Below, piece by piece: positions 48,720 to 57,927 of a stretch of 64,000 nt of DNA. Below the pieces are notes generated by a model. The model did no database searches. It was not told the DNA's origin and saw only the letters and a list, made by a program, of their open reading frames with translations. This stretch comes from Bryocella elongata (lineage in GTDB: Bacteria; Acidobacteriota; Terriglobia; Terriglobales; Acidobacteriaceae): NCBI RefSeq assembly GCF_900108185.1, contig NZ_FNVA01000005.1, positions 186,001-250,000 on the forward strand. Direction: 5' to 3'. Within the stretch, counting starts at the first letter, position 1; the number at the start of each line of letters is the position of its first letter. The position numbers and the translations under genes were made by a program.

Positions 48720-49871
48720 TTATAGCGGCTCTCCGTTCACGGGCTTGGGCGTAATGGCCTCGTGCTCGTCTTCCGATTCGGTGCTGCCCTGCTTCAACGA
48801 CGGATCAGTCGGCTCAGTAGGCGCTGCGCTCTCCGGTTCGAAGACGAGGGAGAACGCTGGCATATCGAGTGATGTTTCAGCAACTGCAGCAGCAGACTCA
48901 AGAGCGGGCCCTGGGGCTGGTTCGTCCATGCCTGTGTGGAGGACAGGTTCGTAACCTGGCTCTTCTACGTAGGGTTCCGCGACGGCCGGCTCCGCGACGT
49001 CAGGCTCCGGCACAAAAGCCGGCACCGGTGGAGCGGGTTCGGGAGCCAACTCGAGGGCGTGTTCGATGGCCGGCTCGAAGTCATGGGTGACCGTCGGCTC
49101 AACCACGTTACCCTGCGGCGCAAACGCCGGCTCCTCTTCGAGGCCAAGGTATCGCACCAGGATGCAGGTGATGTTGTCGGCTCCGCCCATGGAGCGAGCC
49201 GTATCGATCAGGCGCTGGCAGGAAGCCTCGAGGCTGTCATTGCCGATGAGTTCGGTGAGGTGCTCCTTGTCGACGTAGCGGGTGAGGCCGTCGCTGGCGA
49301 GCAGGATCATGTCCCCGGGCGTCAGGTCACCGCCGAAGAAGTCCGGCTCAACGGTCGCAGCGGCGCCGATGGCCCGGGTGATGACCGTCTCCATCCCTTT
49401 GAGGTCGACGGTGTGGCGGTCGGCTTCGGAGACGGTGCCCATGCGGATCAGCTCATTGATGTAGGAGTGGTCCTGGGTGATCTGCAGGATCTTCCCGGCC
49501 TTGATGCGATAGGCGCGGCTGTCACCCACGTTGCCGACGAGCAGTCGGTTGTCGCGAACCACCAGGACGACCGTGGTGGTCCCCATGCCCTTGTGCTCGG
49601 GGAGCTGTCCGGCGGCCCATACGGCGTCGTTCGCGGCCCGAATCGCAGTGAACAGCCTGACGTCGACCGCCGTCGGCTCCGGCTGCGCGGCGAAGACCTC
49701 AATGAGGGTGCGGCATGCGATCGCGCTCGCGACTTCGCCCGCTGCCATGCCGCCCATACCGTCGCAGACGACATAGAGCTGGTTGGCGGGATCGTAGCCA
49801 AAATTATCTTCGTTGTTGGTGCGGACGCAGCCCATGTCACTAAGCGCCGCCACCTCAATCTTCGCTGGCAA
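48720..49871 (-). CDS. PP2C-type Ser/Thr phosphatase of the T6SS locus
   Basis: About 383 residues if started at TTG 49871, where GGAGG lies nine bases upstream; another TTG 13 codons earlier has no ribosome site. The PP2C metal and catalytic motifs are intact: SDMGCVRTNNEDNFGYD, VCDGMGGMAAGEVAS, LASDGLTRYVD and GGADNITCILVRY. The last 140 residues are Pro/Glu/Ala-rich and probably disordered. It is last in a tssK-tssL-tssM-phosphatase operon, as in systems where PppA counters a PpkA-like kinase in post-translational control; no kinase gene is in view. Confidence 0.9.
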   Translation of the reverse strand: MPAKIEVAALSDMGCVRTNNEDNFGYDPANQLYVVCDGMGGMAAGEVASAIACRTLIEVFAAQPEPTAVDVRLFTAIRAANDAVWAAGQLPEHKGMGTTTVVLVVRDNRLLVGNVGDSRAYRIKAGKILQITQDHSYINELIRMGTVSEADRHTVDLKGMETVITRAIGAAATVEPDFFGGDLTPGDMILLASDGLTRYVDKEHLTELIGNDSLEASCQRLIDTARSMGGADNITCILVRYLGLEEEPAFAPQGNVVEPTVTHDFEPAIEHALELAPEPAPPVPAFVPEPDVAEPAVAEPYVEEPGYEPVLHTGMDEPAPGPALESAAAVAETSLDMPAFSLVFEPESAAPTEPTDPSLKQGSTESEDEHEAITPKPVNGEPL

Positions 49872-49959
49872 TGTCAGACGCCTCCAAAATCCTGAGCTTG
49901 AGTCCTGCAAAAGGGATGTTCCAGAAGCCTCTGCGGTTGTTTCACCTTTGGCAATGGCA

Positions 49960-52900
49960 TTACTGGTTCACCTTGGTCGTGCAATGCATCTGCCGCATAA
50001 ACGCAGGGTTGAGCAACGGAGCGCCGGGGCCCGAAGCGTCAAGCTTATAGTCATACGGCGTTCCGGTTGAGTGACCGTTGATGGATTCCTGGAAGATGAG
50101 TTCCAACTGGGACTGCGTCGGATGCTTCGCCTCATACGCGAAGTGGAAGACCGACCAATTTCCCGGGTAGGTATGGGACTGGCCCTGTGGCCCGCTGATC
50201 TTCGTCGTCGAACCGGCTGACGAGACCCACGTGAAGGATTTCTGCCCCGGACCACTCAGGGCCGTGCCGTTGATCTCGATGACAGCGGGCGGTTGACCTG
50301 CGGCTGGCGGCTCCTCGGTGAGGCTGAAGACCAGCTGCGGCGTCGCCCCCGTGGCGAAGAGAGCGGTCGAAAGCTGCTGCGCGTGGTTCATGAAGGTGAC
50401 GAAGGCGGGGTTTAGGTTAGCGGTCGGATTCGCCGTGAACTGGCTGCCGATCAGGGTCAGGTTCGCGCTTTGGGTCTGGGCGTACTGTGCGAAGGCGCCG
50501 GAGCCGGGCTGGAAGATCCTGGCCACCTCGGACGGGTCCGCGTCGTCGTGCGCGTCGGGGTTGAAGGGGAACTTGTTGAGCAGCGGCGCCATCTGAGCGC
50601 AGAGCACCTTCGCTCCGCCGCCAGCAGCTGCGTCCTTCAACCCCTTTGCCGCTGCCAGGGCGGACTTGATGGGCGCCTGGAGCAGGGCTTCGGAGGTTGA
50701 GTCCATCGCTCCGGTCGGGTCGGGCGGGAAGGCGCTGCGGATGGTGTTCACCGCGGCTGAGGCGGCATTTGCAGCCTGGATCACCGGATCGGCCACCGCG
50801 GGTGTGATGGGCGTTCCAGCCTCCGGAATCGCGTTGTCGAGCGCTTCGAGCCCACCGGTGTAGGACGGCGGAAGGGCCAGGCTGTTGGGCGCAACGACCA
50901 TCTGCGGCGCCTGGAAGGGCTTGGAGAAGTCGTCGATGTTGACGGCCGTGTTGTCGGAGATGAGCTTGAAGACCTGCATCATCGGGGAGCCGGAGCCCGC
51001 GAGCACGTGCAGCTTCTTCTTGGCCTCGGGCAGGTCTCCGCCGGTGAGCACGTGGGCTGCCTTGAGGTAGCTTCGCCAGGCATTGAGGAAGTCATTGAGG
51101 TACTTTGGCGCCAGCTGCGCGCGCAGCGATGGGATATCGACTGTATTGGCTGCGCGGAAGCCGAGCACCCACTCCTCGCCGCTGGCGTAGGGTTCGGGGT
51201 GCTGGATGGCGTCCTGCATGAAGGTAAAGCCGCCCTTGGTGAAGGCGCCTTCCACGTCATAGCTGTCGCTCACGTACGCGACGTAGGCAGGGAACTGGCG
51301 GTTGAAGTTGACGCCCGGGAACTTGCGATCCGCAGCGGCCTTCATGCTCTGGTAGACCTGATCGCTGCCATCGGCGCCGCGCAGGAAGTTGCGGGCCTGG
51401 GTGACGGCGGACATGTGTGGTTCACCACCGAGGGTGGCCATGCAGGATTTGGGCTGCGGAAGAAGCGCAGCGTAGGTCTGGAACTGCGTGCGGGCGAGGT
51501 CGGTCTGCTCCTGCGAGACGCTGCGCGCGCCCACCCAGGCATGGACGAAGTCGTCGGCGACGTCGGGCGTTGCCTTCTCGGGATTCGACGTCGAGATGAG
51601 ATAGGCCCGCAGTGGACGGTAGGTGTCCGAGTAGGCACTGTTCTTGTCCCAGGCCGCAGGCAGCGCGCTCATCTGCGCGAGGATATTGGCCTGGGCCGGT
51701 TCCAGCAGCATGGCGCGGAGGCGCGCACCGTAAAGCGTGCATGCCTTCTCATAGAGCGGCTCGCTGCCGTAGAGACCGAAGCGATAGGCCAGCGGAGCTC
51801 CGTGGGAGTGGTAGTCGTCGATCTGCATGAAGACCTTGCGCAGCGCTTCGAGATGCTGCAGGTCGGCCACCGACGCGCCCTCGTGCTGGCCTGTCGGAGC
51901 AACCGCTGCGGCGGAGGCCTCCTTGAGTTTGTCATCCAGGCCCGAGTTATTGAGCCAGGACAAAGTCAGGGCAACGAAATAGAGGAAGAAGAATGCCGCG
52001 ACGGTCCCGATGAGAACCCGCTTGACGACGTTGACCTTGGTGCTGGCGCGGCTCGTGTCGAGCGCAGTGCGATCGCTGAGGATGACACGCGGCAGCAGGT
52101 GCGGCAGGAAGACCCACTGCGGCACGCGGCGGGTGACTCGCTGCACGGGTGTGGGGATTGCGGGGATCTGTGCTGCGTTGAAGCTGAAGACCCGCGTCGC
52201 GCCGGGATCGACCGCGGCAGCGGGCGCAGCGGCCTGGCTGACGGGACCCGAGTCTTCGATGACGCGGGGACGCACGCCGGAGAAGTAAAAGCCACGGAGG
52301 AACGGGTTTACGCCAAGCTGGCTGGGACGGCCCACCTCGACCAGGAAGTCGACGATGGGGCCGCGCAGCTTGCGCAGCTCGCGGGGGAACTCGTAGGCCT
52401 TGGCGGTTTGCTCGGGTGCACTGCCGCGGCCGAGAACCTCGAGGCGGAACTCGCCGAGGGAGTAGACGAGCTCATCGAAGCGAGAGGTGGTCTGCGCTGC
52501 CGCGCGCTCGCCGTAGAGGCCCGCATCGGCATCCACACGCGCGAGCATTGCGCCAAGCGGCTGGCGAACCTCTTCTTCGGTCAGGTTGGTCGCGTAGTCG
52601 GCGAACGAACCTACGGTATCGAGCTTGGTGAAGAGAACGTAGACGGGCAGCGAGATGCCGAGCGTCTGTGAGACCTTGCGAAGGCTCTCGCGGAGCTTCT
52701 GTCCCAGCACGCGGGCGGCATCCGGCGATTGTCCCGGTGCAAGATGCTCGAGGCTTACGCAGAGCAGCACGGCACGTGTGGGCTGCAGGCCACCCTTCGC
52801 GAGGGCGGCGCCGTACTTGTTGGGCTGCGTCAGGCGGACGAGCCTTGCCCAGAGGCTGGGCTGGTCCAGCAGTGCGCCGCCGGCATCGACGATGATGCCA

Positions 52901-53343
52901 TGGCCGGTGTACCAGATGTTCGCCAGCGGTGTGGGCGCGATCTGGCCATCGCGATACACCTCGCCCGCGAGCAGTTCGGGGTCGAGGCCGGACTGCACGA
53001 GCGTGTGCGTCTTGGCAGAGTTGGAGTCGCCGACAAGGTAGACGAGGGGAAGGCCGCTGAGCGACTTTCCGGTCGACGAGCCCTTGAGCTTATGCTCTGC
53101 AGCCTTGACCAGCGAATCGAGGCTGGAGGATTCGGCTGCGGTCAGATCGGAGGGAAGAGCGTCGCCTTCCATCTTCTTCTGGTAGATCACAATCGCCACC
53201 AGCGCAGCGATGCCGACGACGGACATCACCCCGACGAAGATGCCGAAGCGCATGCCTTCCAGGTGGGCAGCGAACGCAAACAGGACGATCAGCACCAGAT
53301 AAACGAGGAGGCAGGGAATTCCGATCAGCAGGGCCTTCTTCAT
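49960..53343 (-). CDS. tssM: Type VI secretion protein TssM (IcmF/VasK)
   Basis: 1127 residues, normal length. Two N-terminal membrane helices (residues 4-26 and 31-53), a cytoplasmic NTPase-like domain with Walker A GDSNSAKT at 105-112, a third helix near residue 440, then a long periplasmic helical domain and a C-terminal beta domain. The start overlaps the tssL stop by one base (TAATG). Forms the envelope-spanning ring with TssL; the outer-membrane lipoprotein TssJ was not found here. Confidence 0.95.
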   Translation of the reverse strand: MKKALLIGIPCLLVYLVLIVLFAFAAHLEGMRFGIFVGVMSVVGIAALVAIVIYQKKMEGDALPSDLTAAESSSLDSLVKAAEHKLKGSSTGKSLSGLPLVYLVGDSNSAKTHTLVQSGLDPELLAGEVYRDGQIAPTPLANIWYTGHGIIVDAGGALLDQPSLWARLVRLTQPNKYGAALAKGGLQPTRAVLLCVSLEHLAPGQSPDAARVLGQKLRESLRKVSQTLGISLPVYVLFTKLDTVGSFADYATNLTEEEVRQPLGAMLARVDADAGLYGERAAAQTTSRFDELVYSLGEFRLEVLGRGSAPEQTAKAYEFPRELRKLRGPIVDFLVEVGRPSQLGVNPFLRGFYFSGVRPRVIEDSGPVSQAAAPAAAVDPGATRVFSFNAAQIPAIPTPVQRVTRRVPQWVFLPHLLPRVILSDRTALDTSRASTKVNVVKRVLIGTVAAFFFLYFVALTLSWLNNSGLDDKLKEASAAAVAPTGQHEGASVADLQHLEALRKVFMQIDDYHSHGAPLAYRFGLYGSEPLYEKACTLYGARLRAMLLEPAQANILAQMSALPAAWDKNSAYSDTYRPLRAYLISTSNPEKATPDVADDFVHAWVGARSVSQEQTDLARTQFQTYAALLPQPKSCMATLGGEPHMSAVTQARNFLRGADGSDQVYQSMKAAADRKFPGVNFNRQFPAYVAYVSDSYDVEGAFTKGGFTFMQDAIQHPEPYASGEEWVLGFRAANTVDIPSLRAQLAPKYLNDFLNAWRSYLKAAHVLTGGDLPEAKKKLHVLAGSGSPMMQVFKLISDNTAVNIDDFSKPFQAPQMVVAPNSLALPPSYTGGLEALDNAIPEAGTPITPAVADPVIQAANAASAAVNTIRSAFPPDPTGAMDSTSEALLQAPIKSALAAAKGLKDAAAGGGAKVLCAQMAPLLNKFPFNPDAHDDADPSEVARIFQPGSGAFAQYAQTQSANLTLIGSQFTANPTANLNPAFVTFMNHAQQLSTALFATGATPQLVFSLTEEPPAAGQPPAVIEINGTALSGPGQKSFTWVSSAGSTTKISGPQGQSHTYPGNWSVFHFAYEAKHPTQSQLELIFQESINGHSTGTPYDYKLDASGPGAPLLNPAFMRQMHCTTKVNQ

Positions 53344-54098
53344 TACGCCCGTCCCTTCAGGCCGGAAGCCAGTGCTGCAACGGTGCGTTGCTGAAACGGC
53401 AGTGTGATGTGAAGCATCGTCACGTGAGCCAGGGTTGTATCGAGGATGAGTTTGTAACAGGCCAGGGCTACAAGTGCCAACACCGCAGTTGCGGCAGTGA
53501 TCACGAACAGCCTCCGGATCCAGGGATCCTTCTGCGAGACGGTGGGGACCTCAGGTGCTGGCGGAACGCGGCACAGGACCTCCGGCCCACGAATGCGCGC
53601 GATCTTCTCGCGGATCGCCCGCAGGATGTTCTGGATCTCGCCGCGGTCGTTGAAGGCGTAGCGACCGCGATAGCCGAGGAGGATGCAGATGGCGTGCAGC
53701 TCGAGCACGTCCGCGGTCTCGTTCGAGTCAGGGCCGTGCAGCAGCTCTTCGATGTGGCGGAAGAAGTACTCGCCGGCGAACTGGCTGCCGAACATCTCCT
53801 CCTGCACGGTGCGTTGCGACCAGGTGCTGAAGGTGGGGTCACCGGAGTTGAGGACGCTTTCATCCAGGAAGCCGACGATGGCGTAGAGCGCCATCTTGGA
53901 GGCCGGGTCGGAGTAGCCCTGGGCCCGCGCGTTGGTCGTTGCGGTGGAGATCATCTGCCGCACGTTGTTGCGGAAGGCAGCGACGTCGGCCACTCGTTGC
54001 GTGCGGAAGCGCACGCGCAGAATCACGGTGATGACATCCTGAAATTCGAAGGCAAGGCTGTTGGTCGGGAACTTCCGCGGTGATTCGGTAGCACTCAT
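53343..54098 (-). CDS. tssL: Type VI secretion protein TssL (IcmH/DotU)
   Basis: 251 residues from ATG 54098, one base after the tssK1 stop; the longer frame upstream lies inside tssK1. The DotU cytoplasmic helical domain shows ALYAIVGFLDESVLN, EMFGSQFAGEYFFRHIEELL and ELHAICILLGYRGRY. A single C-terminal membrane helix (about 212-234) anchors it. No peptidoglycan-binding extension. Partner of TssM in the inner membrane. Confidence 0.94.
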   Translation of the reverse strand: MSATESPRKFPTNSLAFEFQDVITVILRVRFRTQRVADVAAFRNNVRQMISTATTNARAQGYSDPASKMALYAIVGFLDESVLNSGDPTFSTWSQRTVQEEMFGSQFAGEYFFRHIEELLHGPDSNETADVLELHAICILLGYRGRYAFNDRGEIQNILRAIREKIARIRGPEVLCRVPPAPEVPTVSQKDPWIRRLFVITAATAVLALVALACYKLILDTTLAHVTMLHITLPFQQRTVAALASGLKGRA

Positions 54099-54099
54099 G

Positions 54100-55446
54100 C
54101 TATGCCTCGGTGATGATGGTGACCTCAAATACAGCTGCGCCAAGCTCGTTCGGCAGATAGACGCCGACCTGCCTGGTTGCGAGGATGTGCTGCCAGCATG
54201 GCCCGGCGCTGGCAATGCTGAAGTAATGCATGTCCGCCTGCGCGCTGATGGCCGAGGGCGGAACAGGAACATGACTCAATTCAAGGCCCGGCAATGCGCG
54301 TTGCACCAGCTTCACCACGCCCTCCGCCGAGCAGATCTTGAGCGAGGACGGAACCTGCCGGATCAACGTTGATTCGGAGAGATTGGAGCGAATCCCGAGG
54401 ATCCAGCGCGATCGGCGGAAGCTTCGCTCGTCAAGTACCGGCGCGGTAAAGATAGCAGGCTCGGTCTGCGTGAAGTTCAACGTGACCGTATTCGACGGTA
54501 CGACGACCTCAAGATTGCGGTAGATCAGCCTCTCCAGCCGCGAAAAGACCGCGTTGAGTTGCAGATGGTCGTATGCAGGAATTTCCGAGGGATCTGCGTC
54601 GAGTGCAAACGTGCACAGCGAACCGGCGAGGCTCGATAGAGCCAGATAGAGCTCTTCGGGATGCCCGTCCCGCGCACTTAGCTGGTTCCGCAAAGGCGGA
54701 ATCGCGGTGCACAGAGAGTGCAGAAACCAGTAACTCGCCACGTCGAGCGCTGACGAGCCTATCTCGAAGCTGCCGGTGCGCTTCTGTCCGGAGCGCGTGA
54801 TCAGGATTTTGGCTTCGATCGCCTCGATCATGTGCTGCACGCGAACCAGCAGATCTTCTACCGCACCGATACGGAGCAGCGGAGGGTAGAAGGTGGGATC
54901 GATCGCAAATCCGCCCTTGCCATCGCGGACCACACGCGCGATGGGAATCGAGATCAGGCTCTTGTCGATCTGGGAGGCTCCCAGCAGCAGCAGATTCTTG
55001 CGCGACAGCGTGATCCGATACTCTTCGGTGCTGATCGTCTCATCGCGAACTACCTTCTCCACCACCCCGAAGCGAGTGCGCTTGGTGTCAGACAGATCCG
55101 TCGTCATCTGCTGGTCGACACGCTGCGGTACAGCGATATGAAGGATCATGTCGCTGTCGATGGGAGTAAAGATCTCGTGAAGATTCAGCGGCTGCGGACG
55201 AAGGTCGCTATCTGGAATATCGAAGATAAGGCCATCGGGAAAGATGCCCGAACCGAAGCTCAGGACCGCGCTGCCATTGCGGATCAGATCCGTATCCAGG
55301 CCAAAACTCAACAGGCCCCACGGATGATTGTGGAGCTGTCCGTTGAGAAACCAGAGCAGGTCTTCGAAGTAGCGGCTTTGAAGTTGGAAGTGCTGCGGCG
55401 TGAGGTGCATGCCTTCCGACCACACGACGCGAGACAAGCATTTCAT
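54100..55446 (-). CDS. tssK: Type VI secretion baseplate protein TssK, copy 1
   Basis: 448 residues, standard TssK size. N-terminal VVWSEGMHLTPQHFQLQSRYFEDLL and C-terminal LKICSAEGVVKLVQRALPGLELSHVPVPPSAI blocks are typical. TssK trimers link the baseplate to TssL/TssM. First gene of the operon tssK-tssL-tssM-phosphatase. A second, divergent TssK lies at 57928-59289. Confidence 0.94.
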   Translation of the reverse strand: MKCLSRVVWSEGMHLTPQHFQLQSRYFEDLLWFLNGQLHNHPWGLLSFGLDTDLIRNGSAVLSFGSGIFPDGLIFDIPDSDLRPQPLNLHEIFTPIDSDMILHIAVPQRVDQQMTTDLSDTKRTRFGVVEKVVRDETISTEEYRITLSRKNLLLLGASQIDKSLISIPIARVVRDGKGGFAIDPTFYPPLLRIGAVEDLLVRVQHMIEAIEAKILITRSGQKRTGSFEIGSSALDVASYWFLHSLCTAIPPLRNQLSARDGHPEELYLALSSLAGSLCTFALDADPSEIPAYDHLQLNAVFSRLERLIYRNLEVVVPSNTVTLNFTQTEPAIFTAPVLDERSFRRSRWILGIRSNLSESTLIRQVPSSLKICSAEGVVKLVQRALPGLELSHVPVPPSAISAQADMHYFSIASAGPCWQHILATRQVGVYLPNELGAAVFEVTIITEA

Positions 55447-55686
55447 GAATGCAACCTATCCGTGGAATGCCAAAGCCGTGCTCGTGGATGAAGTCGGATC
55501 GAAAACATTCCGCGGTTGCAGGGCGCAGTGTTGATGCACAGCGATATTATGCTGTAACGGTGCGACGCCCCAAGCAGATTCGTCGAGGAAGTTAGGGCTA
55601 TGCTAGGAACTACTCTCCTGAGTGTCAATTCATTTCCCCGATACAGGAGCGATCCTGCAGAAGTCCACCGCGCGAGGTAGCTGGAG

Positions 55687-57861
55687 ATGAAGGACAGCAG
55701 CATGGAGGAACGGCCAGATCAGCATGGAGCGGGCTCTCCGTCCTCGGGCGTGACGGACCTGTTCCGCGTCATGAGCGAAGAGAAGCCGCCCGCAGATCCA
55801 TTTGCCGCGGAAGCCTTCAGTCCTGGAGCAGGTTCAGCCCCCGCTCCGGCGCCAACGCCCGACCCGAACCAGTTCCAGAACTTCACGCAACTGTTAAGGA
55901 CCATCGAGAGCAAGAGTCCATCGACTCCGCCAGCGCCTGTCTTCGCGCAGCCTTCCGCTGCAACTCCTGTACCTCCGCCGCCTATGGCTTCAGCTGCTCC
56001 GGTCGCCTCATCCACACCGGCAGCCGATTCCTTCACGCAGCTGCTCCGCACGATCAATACGCCGGCGGCTCCTGCCGCTCCGCCCATCGCTATAGAGCCC
56101 GCGATCGCGCCGCCCGTGGCACAGAGCCAGCCTGCTACGGCGTATCCTCCGGCTCCGCCTGCAGCTCCGGCTCCCGCAGCTCCATCGCCCGGTGGGTACC
56201 AGGGATTCACGCAGTTACTCCGCACCCTGGATAGCCCGGCGCCCGCAGCCGCTACACCGGCAGCGCCTGTACCGGTAGTCCCTGCGGCTCCAGCCTTCGT
56301 GCCCGCGCCTCCTCCTTACAGCGGTGCACCGGTGGTGCCGGCGGTTCCATTTGCTACCGAACCGCCTCCTCCGGCTGCTAAGGCCGAAGCCCTGGGCTTT
56401 ACGCAATTGCTGCGGACCCTCGATTCTGCGCCGAAGTCGTCTACCGGCGCGTTCAAGGCGACCGCCCCGATCGAACCTTCGCAATCAAGCAGCGTCAATG
56501 CGAGCAGCATGACGCAGCTGCTGGGAGCGCTCGACAAGGCTGTCGCCCCTCCAGCCGTGCGTCCGCTCCCGGTCACGGGTTCGCATCCTCTGGTCGCGCA
56601 GGAGCCAGTTGCGGCTGCGCCAGTCCCTCCACCAGCGCCTATGCCTGCGCCGCCAGCATTCACCCCGGCAGCTTCCATTCCAGCCGCACCGTTGGCATCA
56701 CCACCTCCAGCTGCCGCACCTCCGAGTACGCCTGCCAGCTCCAGCTTTACGCAGCTCTTCAATGCAGGGGATTTTGCCGCACCCTCGGCCCGCGCCAGTA
56801 GTCAGGCCGACGCGTTTCCTCCCATTGCTCCAGCAGCGCCGTCAGGGGCAGCGTTTCCGGCGCCGGTGCAGCGCGCTGCGCCTGCCGACGATCCGTTCGC
56901 ATCCAGGCCCGCGTCTTCGCCTGCCGCTGGAAGTCTCACGCAGCTTCTGAACGTGATGGGGCAGCCGGGAAGTGCGCCGTCGCAAGGCTTTCCCGCGCCG
57001 GTTTCGAACCCCGCACCTCCGCCCCCGGCATCCACTGGCGGGTCGGGGCTGACGCAGTTGCTCAGCACTCTGGGCTCGCAATCAGCGCCGTCGCAGCCGT
57101 CGTACCCGCCGCAGCAGTCATACACGCCAGCTCCAACGCCGTATACGCCGCCTGTCGCATCCTCGAGTGCCTCGCCAACGGGATCGGGAGGCCTGACTCA
57201 GATCCTGCGCACGCTTGAGTCAAAGCAGCCGAGTTCTGCGCCTCCTCCTGCACCGGCCGCTCCGGCATACTCCGCACCTCCGGCTCCTATGCCGTCTGCC
57301 GCAGCGCCCTCCTGGCCAGGGCCAACTGCGCCGCAATCGCCCGCTGCGCCGACTTCCTCGTCTTTCGCTGCGGATTCGACGTCGGTCTTCCGCGCACCGG
57401 CCGGTGGTCCGTCTATGCCTCCTCCTTCCGCACCTCCAGCAGCGGCTGGTCCGAGTGAGTTCACCCAGATCATCAACATGTCGGCCTTGCGTGAGAGCCA
57501 GCGCACGGGCAACACGGGACAGACGCCGAGGCCCCCGGCGGCGAGTGCGGCCGGAGGTGCGTCGCCCGTCATGCCTGCGATGCCGACGATGCCCTCCATG
57601 CCAACGATGCCTGCTATGCCCACGATGCCTTCGGGCGGTGGTGGTGGCATGCAGATGCCGCAGGCGCCACAGATGCCTCAAGCCCCGCAGATGCCGATGT
57701 ACCAGATGCCGCAGATGCAGATGCCACAACCACCGGCGCCGCCAACCCCGGCCGCAGCCCCTCCTTCGGCGATGCAGAAGATGCTGCCGATCCTGCTCAT
57801 CATCGTGATTGTGCTGCTGGTTGCGATCCTGCTCGCGGTGGTTCTGATGGTGAAGAAGTAA
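55687..57861 (+). CDS. Tail-anchored Pro/Ala-rich protein with repeated FTQLL motifs
   Basis: 724 residues, no recognised family. Almost all is low-complexity Pro/Ala/Ser. Embedded are about ten copies of [GSNE]-[FLM]-T-Q-[LI]-[LFI]-x-x (NFTQLLRT, SFTQLLRT, GFTQLLRT twice, SMTQLLGA, SFTQLFNA, SLTQLLNV, GLTQLLST, GLTQILRT, EFTQIINM) spaced about 40-100 residues, plus two degenerate copies (GVTDLFRV near 21, STSVFRA). Then a Met/Pro/Gln-rich stretch (MPTMPSM, QMPQAPQMP) and a single C-terminal membrane helix with MVKK tail. Divergent from tssK1, convergent with tssK2. I infer a cytoplasmic multivalent scaffold anchored to the inner membrane. ATG 55702 is an alternative start. Confidence 0.8.
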   Translation: MKDSSMEERPDQHGAGSPSSGVTDLFRVMSEEKPPADPFAAEAFSPGAGSAPAPAPTPDPNQFQNFTQLLRTIESKSPSTPPAPVFAQPSAATPVPPPPMASAAPVASSTPAADSFTQLLRTINTPAAPAAPPIAIEPAIAPPVAQSQPATAYPPAPPAAPAPAAPSPGGYQGFTQLLRTLDSPAPAAATPAAPVPVVPAAPAFVPAPPPYSGAPVVPAVPFATEPPPPAAKAEALGFTQLLRTLDSAPKSSTGAFKATAPIEPSQSSSVNASSMTQLLGALDKAVAPPAVRPLPVTGSHPLVAQEPVAAAPVPPPAPMPAPPAFTPAASIPAAPLASPPPAAAPPSTPASSSFTQLFNAGDFAAPSARASSQADAFPPIAPAAPSGAAFPAPVQRAAPADDPFASRPASSPAAGSLTQLLNVMGQPGSAPSQGFPAPVSNPAPPPPASTGGSGLTQLLSTLGSQSAPSQPSYPPQQSYTPAPTPYTPPVASSSASPTGSGGLTQILRTLESKQPSSAPPPAPAAPAYSAPPAPMPSAAAPSWPGPTAPQSPAAPTSSSFAADSTSVFRAPAGGPSMPPPSAPPAAAGPSEFTQIINMSALRESQRTGNTGQTPRPPAASAAGGASPVMPAMPTMPSMPTMPAMPTMPSGGGGGMQMPQAPQMPQAPQMPMYQMPQMQMPQPPAPPTPAAAPPSAMQKMLPILLIIVIVLLVAILLAVVLMVKK

Positions 57862-57877
57862 GCTCGATTGAGGCTAA

Positions 57878-57917
57878 GAAACGGAGAAGGCGCGCCACGG
57901 CGCGCCTTCTCCGTTTC
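57878..57917. terminator. Bidirectional 17-bp terminator hairpin
   Basis: Arms 57878-57894 and 57901-57917 are perfect complements (GAAACGGAGAAGGCGCG), between the convergent repeat-protein and tssK2 genes; TTTC follows on the plus strand. Confidence 0.88.
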
Positions 57918-57927
57918 TGGTGGCAGA

